Shown here: one piece after another, positions 1 to 5,678 of the stretch
Layout of the letters: every line of letters begins with the position of its first letter
How positions within the stretch are numbered: position 1 is the first letter of the stretch
Source of the DNA: Proteobacteria bacterium UBA5122
GTDB taxonomy: Bacteria; Pseudomonadota; Gammaproteobacteria; Tenderiales; Tenderiaceae
NCBI GenBank assembly: GCA_002415485.1
Contig: DHYU01000069.1
Location: forward strand, 1-30,113
DNA: 30,113 nucleotides
Direction: 5' to 3'
Position numbers and translations under genes: made by a program
The notes under the pieces: model-generated
What the model was told of the DNA's origin: nothing
Seen by the model: only the letters and a program-made list of their open reading frames with translations
Databases searched by the model: none

Positions 1-894
1 GTGGGTCTCGACCTTCATCAGGATCGCCATGTCCTGTTCCTGATAGCTGTATTGTTTGCTGTCTGGATCAGGGTAAAAACGACCGGCCTTGAAGCCTTCA
101 ATGACGGACGAGTTGTCGGCGTAGGCAGTCAACACACCCTCCGAGTGCAGCTCGTGGGTATTGCGAATCATCTTGAACAGCGACTTGGCTTGCGCCTCGC
201 CATCGATGATCCAGTCGGCATTAAAGATCTTGTGGCGGCAATGCTCAGAGTTGGCCTGCGCGAACATCATCAGCTCGATGTCGTTCGGATTACGCCCCAG
301 GGCGGTGAAGTTCTCGACCAGATAATCGATCTCGTCGGCGGCGAGCGCCAGACCCCAATCACGGTTGGCGACGACCAAGGCATCACGGCCACCGCCGAGC
401 ACATCGACGCTGCGCAGCGGGCGCGGCTCTTCGACCTTGAACAGGCCTTCGGCCTCGTCCAGCGAATAGAACACCGACTCGATCATACGATCATGGATCA
501 ACGGCAGGATGGCGTGAGTTTCTTCGTTGCTCAGTTCCTGGCCGTTTTGTTTGGTGATGTAATAGGCCACGCCGCGCTCCAGGCGGTGCACATTGCTCAG
601 CCCACAGTTGTGCGCGATATCGGTCGCCTTCGAGGCCCACGGTGAGATGGTGCCAGGGCGTGGCGTCACCAGCAGCAGGCTGCCGCTGGGCGATTCGACT
701 TCCAGCTTGGGACCATACGCCAGCAGGCGTTGCAGCAGTGCAATCTCATCTGCCTCCGGCCGCGCCTCCAGATCGGCAAAATGCACAAACTCGACATAGA
801 CATGCTCCACCGACGGCACCTGGGCCTGCACGGCCTGGGTCAGTTTCTGCAAACGAAATGGGGAAAGGGCTGGGTTGCCGCGTAACTGGAGCAT
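1..894 (-). CDS. purL: Phosphoribosylformylglycinamidine synthase, N-terminal part (partial)
   Basis: This is the N-terminal 298 residues of the large single-chain FGAM synthase, which converts FGAR plus glutamine to FGAM in de novo purine synthesis (cytoplasm). The reverse strand is open without a stop from the ATG at 894 to the window edge, and the protein begins MLQLRGNPALSPFR, the usual gammaproteobacterial start. The PurS-like N-terminal region is followed by the linker motif QANSEHCRHKIFNADW near residue 230, where the first ATP-grasp-like half begins. The full family protein is about 1,290 residues, so about three quarters lies outside. A GCAGGAA ribosome binding site precedes the ATG. 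I see no PurR-type operator upstream. purC of the same pathway is also in this window. Confidence 0.97.
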   Translation of the reverse strand, partial: MLQLRGNPALSPFRLQKLTQAVQAQVPSVEHVYVEFVHFADLEARPEADEIALLQRLLAYGPKLEVESPSGSLLLVTPRPGTISPWASKATDIAHNCGLSNVHRLERGVAYYITKQNGQELSNEETHAILPLIHDRMIESVFYSLDEAEGLFKVEEPRPLRSVDVLGGGRDALVVANRDWGLALAADEIDYLVENFTALGRNPNDIELMMFAQANSEHCRHKIFNADWIIDGEAQAKSLFKMIRNTHELHSEGVLTAYADNSSVIEGFKAGRFYPDPDSKQYSYQEQDMAILMKVETH

Positions 895-1000
895 CGGAAA
901 TTCCTGCGCAAAATAAACGAAGGCCGGATTTTACTCGATTCGGCAGGCCGGAGCGAATACGAATCGCCTCCACGTACCCAGTTGCGACACCCCATCCAGT

Positions 1001-1026
1001 TAAACTTTTTGCTCACCAGCCGTTAG
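1001..1026 (+). promoter_or_regulatory. Sigma-28 (FliA)-like promoter of the cheX-like gene
   Basis: TAAACTTT at 1001-1008 matches 7 of 8 bases of the FliA -35 element (TAAAGTTT). GCCGTTAG at 1019-1026 matches 6 of 8 of the -10 element (GCCGATAA). The spacer is 10 rather than the usual 11 bases, which weakens the call. The site lies 38 bases before a chemotaxis-type gene, the class of gene FliA normally controls. Confidence 0.4.
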
Positions 1027-1063
1027 ACTGAACAATCGATTATCTCGGCATAAATATCAGAAT

Positions 1064-1621
1064 ATGGAAACTCTGTTCATTAATCCGGTACTTCACTCAG
1101 TCAAACACGTGCTAAGCCAGTCCACCCAGGGCAAGCTGGAGATCAAAACCGGCAAACCACGAGTACGCCCCCCCTTTGAAGTCAGCGAAGGCATTATTAG
1201 TGGCGTACTCTCCATGAGCGGCCCTGATGGTCTGGCCTCGACAGCCCTATCCTTCTCCAATGCATCGATCCTGGAAATCACCCGCTTCATGATGCCGGGC
1301 ATGGATACCTACGATGAACACATGCTGCATGACCTTGCCGGCGAATTGACCAACATGGTCATCGGCGATGCCAAACGACAAATGGAGGATAAAGGACTCC
1401 ACTTTCAACTGTCATTGCCCGTGCGCGTGATTGGCCCACAGCACATCATCCCCCATCGTGCCAACGCCCCCATCATTCAGGTACCATTTCATTTGAGTGA
1501 CAGCATGTTTTACGTGGAAGCGGTCTACCAAAAACTAACTACACCCCTCACTTCAACGGGAGACTCATGGACGTCCAACGCATCTGGGATCACAGCGACT
1601 ACAACGCCTTCACCGACCTGA
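1064..1621 (+). CDS. cheX: CheX-type chemotaxis phosphatase
   Basis: A 185-residue protein of the CheC/CheX/FliY family, which dephosphorylates phospho-CheY or related response regulators in the cytoplasm. The catalytic E-x-x-N motif is visible as ELTN (E94, N97), followed by the family glycine (G101), inside DLAGELTNMVIGDAK. The preceding sequence has the CheX pattern of strands and a helix. Known CheX proteins are about 155-160 residues; the last 27 residues here, after VYQKL, are low-complexity Thr/Ser and overlap the next gene by 55 bases. One extra A in the AAAAA run at 1530-1534 would end the protein at residue 158, so a frameshift or lost stop is possible. No strong ribosome binding site precedes the ATG. 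No che operon is next to it, so the target regulator is unknown. Confidence 0.8.
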   Translation: METLFINPVLHSVKHVLSQSTQGKLEIKTGKPRVRPPFEVSEGIISGVLSMSGPDGLASTALSFSNASILEITRFMMPGMDTYDEHMLHDLAGELTNMVIGDAKRQMEDKGLHFQLSLPVRVIGPQHIIPHRANAPIIQVPFHLSDSMFYVEAVYQKLTTPLTSTGDSWTSNASGITATTTPSPT

Positions 1622-2505
1622 TTCGCTACCAGGGGCGCTGGTTATGTGCGCTGCGCGAAGGACAGGCCCACGCCGGTGACAACGGCGTGATCCGGATTAT
1701 CGAATCGGACAACGGCGACCATTGGCGCTCGGCCGCCCTCATTGAACTACCCAATCTGGACCTGCGCGACCCCAAGCTCACGCAGATGCCCGATGGCCGC
1801 CTGCAACTCAACACCTTTGCCGTCGATGCCGTTGGCAAAACCATACCCGCCTATTCACAGACCTATTTCTCCAACAATGGGCGCGACTGGCAAGGACCGT
1901 ATCAAATCGGTGATGCCGGCCGATGGATCTGGCGCACCTGCTGGCACCAGGGCCAAGGCTATGGCTTTGGGTATGGTGGCAACCCGGATCGTGTAATCCG
2001 CCTCTATCAAACAGCCGACGGCCAACATTACCTCGCACACCCTGCACAACTAGACATCCCTAACGGCCCCAGTGAATTTGCCTTTGCCTTCGAGGACGAC
2101 GGCACCTGCCTATGCCTGTTACGCCGCGACAACCTGCATACCTTTGGCAATGACAATGGCCTTTTTGGTATCTCGCGCCCGCCTTACACCGACTGGCAAT
2201 GGCTGGACTGTGGCCACCGTATTGGTGGCCCGGCAATGATCCAACTACCGGATGGGCGTCTGGTTGCAGCGGTGCGCAAATACGAATTCAACGCACAAAA
2301 CCAATTCGTCCGTGAATGGCTGGAAATCTGCTGGGTAGACCGCCACAGCGGCCGCCTCGACACCATTGAAACCCTACCCTCCGGCTATGACTGCAGCTAT
2401 GCGGGCATGGTTTGGCACGAAGATCAATTGTGGATCAGCTACTACTCCAGCCACGAGGAAAAGCCCTGCATCTATCTCGCCCGCGGCACATTGCCCTCAC
2501 AATAA
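1567..2505 (+). CDS. Sialidase-superfamily beta-propeller protein, function unknown
   Basis: A 312-residue protein with a sialidase (neuraminidase-like) beta-propeller pattern. Two Asp-box-like motifs are visible: SDNGDHW at residues 47-53 and SNNGRDW at 102-108, with a degenerate TADGQHY later. REGQAH near residue 30 is common in the exo-alpha-sialidase-like family. There is no signal peptide, so it is probably cytoplasmic and need not cleave sialic acid. The start is set by the GGGAG ribosome binding site 5 bases before the ATG. The gene starts inside the end of the cheX-like frame, which suggests cotranscription. Substrate and pathway cannot be told from the sequence. Confidence 0.7.
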   Translation: MDVQRIWDHSDYNAFTDLIRYQGRWLCALREGQAHAGDNGVIRIIESDNGDHWRSAALIELPNLDLRDPKLTQMPDGRLQLNTFAVDAVGKTIPAYSQTYFSNNGRDWQGPYQIGDAGRWIWRTCWHQGQGYGFGYGGNPDRVIRLYQTADGQHYLAHPAQLDIPNGPSEFAFAFEDDGTCLCLLRRDNLHTFGNDNGLFGISRPPYTDWQWLDCGHRIGGPAMIQLPDGRLVAAVRKYEFNAQNQFVREWLEICWVDRHSGRLDTIETLPSGYDCSYAGMVWHEDQLWISYYSSHEEKPCIYLARGTLPSQ

Positions 2506-2589
2506 CCCTTAAATATTACATGGAATATTCCGATAAGCCTCTCAGGAACCCATGTTTCCAGGACGGATCTCATCAGGAGAGTCAGGACT

Positions 2590-2670
2590 ATGCATAAAGA
2601 ATCCTTTGATGCAGTTGAGGTGGGCGCGCTGGTCGCATTTGCTATGATCGCCGCCATATTTGCCCTATAA
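2590..2670 (+). CDS. Small single-helix membrane peptide 1 (26 residues)
   Basis: A 26-residue reading frame, MHKESFDAVEV followed by an uninterrupted hydrophobic stretch to the C-terminus (about residues 11-26, Gly/Ala/Val/Ile/Leu/Phe/Met only). AGGAGAG lies 9 bases upstream and a rho-independent terminator starts 13 bases after the stop, so it looks like a complete one-gene unit. A second peptide of exactly the same length, 173 bases downstream, shares 10 of 26 residues, including SFD at 5-7 and EV at 10-11. That conservation is the main evidence for coding. The layout (short polar N-terminus, one membrane helix) resembles accessory subunits of respiratory oxidases such as CcoM or CydX, but I recognise no family. 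Confidence 0.65.
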   Translation: MHKESFDAVEVGALVAFAMIAAIFAL

Positions 2671-2683
2671 AACACTTATCCAT

Positions 2684-2711
2684 GGGGCGGCCTTAACCGC
2701 CCCGCTTTTTT
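2684..2711 (+). terminator. Rho-independent terminator after small peptide 1
   Basis: A 7-bp GGGGCGG/CCGCCCC stem (2684-2690 with 2697-2703), a 6-base loop and then GC and six T residues. It ends the transcript of the first 26-residue peptide and separates it from the second. Confidence 0.88.
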
Positions 2712-2723
2712 CCAATCCCATAT

Positions 2724-2760
2724 TTGACACACACCTGAGAGGGTTTTGTTGACCAACAAA
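2724..2760 (+). promoter_or_regulatory. Candidate promoter and operator palindrome before small peptide 2
   Basis: TTGACA, a perfect sigma-70 -35 hexamer, lies at 2724-2729, and a second one (TTGACC) at 2749-2754. The latter is inside a perfect 7-bp inverted repeat, TTTGTTG-AC-CAACAAA (2745-2760), which looks like a repressor or activator operator. I find no convincing -10 hexamer at normal spacing from either -35, so the start point is uncertain. Confidence 0.35.
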
Positions 2761-2843
2761 CTCATGTACCCTGCTTAGGTTGGGCCAATAACATCAAGCA
2801 TCAACGGCCCACAAACCCATATACAAAGGGGGAGGAGAGGACG

Positions 2844-2924
2844 ATGAGAAACTCATCATTTGATGTAGCGGAAGTCGTATCACTATCGTTGTTTTGCTGC
2901 CTGCTGGCAGTATTTATAGTGTAA
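2844..2924 (+). CDS. Small single-helix membrane peptide 2 (26 residues), paralogue of peptide 1
   Basis: A 26-residue frame, MRNSSFDVAEVVSL followed by a hydrophobic helix (residues 11-26, with CC at 18-19). It has a strong purine-rich ribosome binding site, GGGGGAGGAGAGG, ending 4 bases before the ATG. It aligns without gaps to the peptide at 2590-2670: identities at residues 1, 5, 6, 7, 10, 11, 14, 17, 22 and 24. Shared SFD-x-x-EV, identical length and matched hydrophobicity point to an old tandem duplication under selection. The helix is just long enough to cross a membrane, and the polar N-terminus carries a conserved Asp and Glu. Function unknown. Confidence 0.65.
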   Translation: MRNSSFDVAEVVSLSLFCCLLAVFIV

Positions 2925-2933
2925 ACGTGAATG

Positions 2934-2955
2934 CCGGGGCGACATCCCGCCCCGG
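2934..2955 (+). terminator. GC-rich hairpin after small peptide 2
   Basis: A perfect 8-bp stem, CCGGGGCG/CGCCCCGG, with a 6-base loop, 9 bases after the stop codon. There is no T-run behind it, so it may stabilise the 3' end or act as a weak terminator rather than a classical one. Confidence 0.45.
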
Positions 2956-3025
2956 TCACTCTCAAAGCCCCCCTCGACCGCAAACCATCCCCAGCCACAA
3001 CCCGATGATGGCTCTGAGCCACGGA

Positions 3026-3075
3026 TAAATTTATTTTATTTTTTAGTTGCGAATAATTCTCATTTGCAATAATAT
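3026..3075 (+). promoter_or_regulatory. Strong promoter overlapped by a Fur box
   Basis: An AT tract (3026-3045, UP-element-like) is followed by -35 TTGCGA (3047-3052), a 17-base spacer and -10 TAATAT (3070-3075). The spacer and -35 are covered by a Fur-type dyad: the reverse strand of 3049-3067 reads GCAAATGAGAATTATTCGC, which I count as matching 13 of 19 positions of the classical Fur consensus. A repressor bound here would block RNA polymerase. No protein gene with a ribosome binding site follows; the small RNA below does. Confidence 0.7.
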
Positions 3076-3081
3076 GACTCG

Positions 3082-3212
3082 CGTGTTGACGCACTCCCTT
3101 CCTTTCCCCTCTCTACTTGGTGCGTCAGCACGGAACACGCTCCACCGCCCTATACTCCTCCTCAGGTAGGGTGACTCTCTTTAAACCCGCCACCCCGGCG
3201 GGTTCTTTTTTT
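3082..3212 (+). ncRNA. Predicted Fur-repressed small RNA
   Basis: About 131 nucleotides from the predicted start 7 bases after the -10 to a strong terminator. Three stem-loops are visible. SL1 is 3082-3094 paired with 3120-3132 (13 bp, one G-U), with a 25-base loop that is nearly all pyrimidine. SL2 is 3146-3152 paired with 3167-3173 (7 bp, one G-U), whose loop shows CUCCUCCUC, an anti-Shine-Dalgarno sequence. SL3 is the terminator. The predicted 5' end falls at the base of SL1. A Fur box, no convincing ORF and a terminal U-run is the architecture of RyhB, PrrF and NrrF, but I see no sequence match to those. The only ATG frame (3074-3169) starts inside the -10 and has no ribosome binding site. 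Confidence 0.65.
3184..3212 (+). terminator. Rho-independent terminator of the small RNA
   Basis: An 8-bp stem AACCCGCC/GGCGGGTT (3184-3191 with 3197-3204), a 5-base loop and then C and seven T residues. It converges with the terminator of the cytochrome genes on the other strand. Confidence 0.92.
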
Positions 3213-3221
3213 ACACCCAAC

Positions 3222-3242
3222 AAAAAGGGGCCCGCAGGCCCC
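3222..3242 (-). terminator. Rho-independent terminator of the cytochrome cluster
   Basis: Read on the reverse strand, GGGGCC-TGCG-GGCCCC is followed by five T residues (3226-3222). It lies 23 bases after the stop of the diheme cytochrome gene. Confidence 0.85.
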
Positions 3243-3265
3243 CTAAGTACTCAACCATATCCGTA

Positions 3266-3877
3266 TTAGTTATTTTTTGCTCCCTGCTCTATCCAGGCCT
3301 TGACCACGCGCAGCTCGTCATCAGACAGCGGTGGCGCACCATAGGGCATGCGCAAGTGATCTTTACGGGTCAACATCACGAAGAAGGTACTGCCTGCCGC
3401 CGATCCCGGAGTGATGAGATCACCACCCTGATGCGTGCCCGCCATCAGCCCGTCGTAACTCGCCAAATTCAACCCACTCTTGTGCTGACCTTCACCCTTG
3501 TCTGAGTGACAGGACTGACAACGCCATTCCAAAATTGGCTGAATATCACGCTCAAAACTGGCCACACCGCTGTCAGTTTTCTTTAACGACGCGAAATAAT
3601 TGGCCAGATCTGCCAGATCCTCATCGCTGTATTTGTCCAACAACGAACCCATCACCGAACGACGCGTTTTTTTGAATTTGACCAGCTGCGCCGTCATCTC
3701 TGCCGCATCACGCCCGGCAAGCGGCGCCACCGAATGTGTGCCCATGCCGTTATAGCCGTGACAACCGGTACAAAACCACGCCTTGGCCCCACCACGCTCA
3801 ACCGACACCTGATCAGCCGCCATCGCACCATTCATGGCCAGCAGACATCCGGCCAACATGTACAACGTCTTTTTCAT
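3266..3877 (-). CDS. Secreted diheme cytochrome c
   Basis: A 203-residue periplasmic cytochrome with two CXXCH heme sites: CTGCH (36-40) in a class I cytochrome c domain and CQSCH (120-124) in a C-terminal domain. The latter resembles planctomycete-type cytochrome C, with GLNLASYDGLMAGTHQGG and a late Met in LRMPYGAPPLSDDEL as possible axial ligand. The N-terminus MKKTLYMLAGCLLAMNGAMA is a signal peptide. LAGC at 8-11 looks like a lipobox but the hydrophobic run before it is very short, so cleavage near residue 20 is more likely. The start at 3877 is chosen over one 10 codons upstream because of the signal peptide and the AAGGA ribosome binding site. It follows the hexaheme gene by 102 bases and probably acts with it in electron transfer. 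Confidence 0.88.
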   Translation of the reverse strand: MKKTLYMLAGCLLAMNGAMAADQVSVERGGAKAWFCTGCHGYNGMGTHSVAPLAGRDAAEMTAQLVKFKKTRRSVMGSLLDKYSDEDLADLANYFASLKKTDSGVASFERDIQPILEWRCQSCHSDKGEGQHKSGLNLASYDGLMAGTHQGGDLITPGSAAGSTFFVMLTRKDHLRMPYGAPPLSDDELRVVKAWIEQGAKNN

Positions 3878-3893
3878 TGCATCCTTCCCTTCA

Positions 3894-3907
3894 TTGATTG
3901 AGATCAA
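3894..3907 (-). promoter_or_regulatory. FNR/Anr-type palindrome before the diheme cytochrome
   Basis: TTGATTGAGATCAA is a perfect match to the FNR consensus TTGAT-N4-ATCAA. Its centre is only about 23 bases upstream of the ATG. A class II activator site would place the transcript start inside the coding region, so repression, an effect on another transcript or chance are all possible. Confidence 0.5.
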
Positions 3908-3979
3908 TCACCAAAAAAGACCTTACAAACCTAAAGACTATTGTGCGCCTATCGGCCCGGCGGAACAAGCCCAAAAAGG

Positions 3980-5674
3980 CTATTGCCGCGCATAATATGC
4001 GGCGACGGCCTGGATCTCCATCAAACTCAAAACATCACTCATCGCCGTCATGCCGGCATGATCACGCCGATGATCGCGATAATCCTTCAACGCGGCGATC
4101 ATGTAACTCTCCAGCTGGCCGGCCAGCCGCGGCACACCAGGTGTCGACACTGTCCCTCGCTCCAGATGGCACATGCTGCAACGACCATCGACGATATCCT
4201 GAGGGGCATCCGGCAAAAACGTCTTCACCGCCTGAGCTGGCAGCGCTGCGAAATAATCAGCGTAGGTCTCCAACTGGGCCAGATCAAGCTTGGCAACCGC
4301 GTTCTGCATACCCTCATGCTGCCGCTCACCACGGGCGTAGGCTTGCAAGGCCTGGAGCAGGTACTGCGGGTCTTGCCCGGCGAGGTTGGGTGTTTGTGTC
4401 GGATCGGCACTGATGCCCTGCTCACCATGACAATTGCTGCACGCATGCAGCGCCTGGGCATCGATCTCCACTGCAGGACGTGTCTCGTTCGCCACCGGCC
4501 GCGTGGCGTAATAAAACGCCGCCTGCTCGATCTGAATATCGCTGTAGAACGCCGGTATCTGCCCCATTGCCGGATGCTTACGCTCGCCGCGCTGATAGGT
4601 AAGCGTCGCGTGGACCAAGTACTCAACACTCTGTCCGTTGAGCCTCGGCACACCCTTGGGACGCGTCTCGCCATGGCAGCTTTCACAGGCCGCCGCCGCA
4701 CGCCGACCATCGACCTCCACATCGAACTGGTGCATGGTGTCCAAATTCACATGCAAGGCCGATTGTGCCCGCTGACGCGTGTAATACGCAGCCAGATCGG
4801 TGATGTCCTTGTCCTGCAAACGATCCACTACACCGGCCATCAATGGCGATTGGCGTCGACCGTCACGATAATCCGCGATTGCCTTACGCAGATACACGGC
4901 GGGCTGCCCGGCCAGATTCGGCATATGCGGATTGAGACTGTTGCCATCGAGACCATGACACCCGGCACAGGCCTGTGCCAGACTCCGCCCCCGCTGAGGG
5001 GAACCGATCGCCGCGGCCTGCTGCACCTGCGGTCGGCGTGCCGCATAGTAGGCGCCCAGACGATAGCGCTCGGCCTCGCTCAGGCGATCCTTAAACATCT
5101 GCATCGTGTCATTGCTGCGTCGCCCTTCGGCATACGCACTGAGCGCGGGCAGAAAATACTCCAGCGGCATACCATCAAGGCTGGGGATCGGCTGATCCTG
5201 TTGCTGTTCACTGGCGCGACTATGGCAGGACTTGCAGCCGGTCACGATGTGCGCGGCCGCCTCGCGTGCCGCCGCATCATCCAGCACCGCCCGCGACTGC
5301 CGGTCCGCCACCGCCCCACGCCACGGTGTCTCCAGCGCTGAGTAATACGCCGTCACATCCGCCAGCTGCAGACTATCCAGCGCCTGTGCCCGCTCCATCA
5401 TCACCGCATGATGGCGGCCACCCTGGCGATAATCGAGCATCGTCTTCACCAGGTATTCCTGCTTCAATCCGGCAATAAACGGCGCCCCGCCTTGCGCCAA
5501 CACACCATCCAGGCCATGACACTCGGCACAGACACGCTGTGCCAGCTCAGCACCGCGCGCCGCACTGCCCACCAGGCCCGGCGTCGACGATTGTGGCGTC
5601 TCGTTACGCTCGGGCGGCGTCAACTGATCACAGGCGCCCAACAGCAATGCCACCGCCAATAGGCACCAACGCAT
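3980..5674 (-). CDS. Hexaheme c-type cytochrome lipoprotein
   Basis: A 564-residue protein made of six tandem single-heme cytochrome c domains of about 90 residues. Heme sites: CAECH (49), CKSCH (147), CAGCH (236), CESCH (330), CSNCH (412) and CSMCH (499). Most repeats carry the c4/c553-like pattern P-x-L-x-G-Q-x-x-Y-L followed by Y-x-x-G-x-R-x-x-x-M, whose Met is the likely sixth heme ligand; the first two are more divergent around the G-Q motif. The N-terminus MRWCLLAVALLLGAC has an LGAC lipobox (Cys15), so it is probably anchored to a membrane facing the periplasm. The start at 5674 lies 4 bases after the upstream stop with a GGGGAA ribosome binding site, so the two genes are coupled. A likely electron relay; the partner is unknown. 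Confidence 0.9.
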   Translation of the reverse strand: MRWCLLAVALLLGACDQLTPPERNETPQSSTPGLVGSAARGAELAQRVCAECHGLDGVLAQGGAPFIAGLKQEYLVKTMLDYRQGGRHHAVMMERAQALDSLQLADVTAYYSALETPWRGAVADRQSRAVLDDAAAREAAAHIVTGCKSCHSRASEQQQDQPIPSLDGMPLEYFLPALSAYAEGRRSNDTMQMFKDRLSEAERYRLGAYYAARRPQVQQAAAIGSPQRGRSLAQACAGCHGLDGNSLNPHMPNLAGQPAVYLRKAIADYRDGRRQSPLMAGVVDRLQDKDITDLAAYYTRQRAQSALHVNLDTMHQFDVEVDGRRAAAACESCHGETRPKGVPRLNGQSVEYLVHATLTYQRGERKHPAMGQIPAFYSDIQIEQAAFYYATRPVANETRPAVEIDAQALHACSNCHGEQGISADPTQTPNLAGQDPQYLLQALQAYARGERQHEGMQNAVAKLDLAQLETYADYFAALPAQAVKTFLPDAPQDIVDGRCSMCHLERGTVSTPGVPRLAGQLESYMIAALKDYRDHRRDHAGMTAMSDVLSLMEIQAVAAYYARQ

Positions 5675-5678
5675 GGGC

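Noticed and set aside
1..645. A 214-residue plus-strand frame
   Set aside because: It is antisense to purL, whose reverse-strand frame is unmistakable.
2522..2531. GGAATATTCC palindrome before small peptide 1
   Set aside because: A 10-base palindrome is short enough to occur by chance and shows no promoter at suitable spacing.
3074..3169. A 31-codon ATG frame in the small RNA region
   Set aside because: Its ATG lies in the -10 element, it has no ribosome binding site, and it is not needed to explain the strong RNA structure.
3941..5341. A 466-residue plus-strand frame opposite the hexaheme cytochrome
   Set aside because: The reverse strand encodes six CXXCH domains and a lipobox; the plus-strand frame has no recognisable domain and is a by-product of the repetitive codon pattern.
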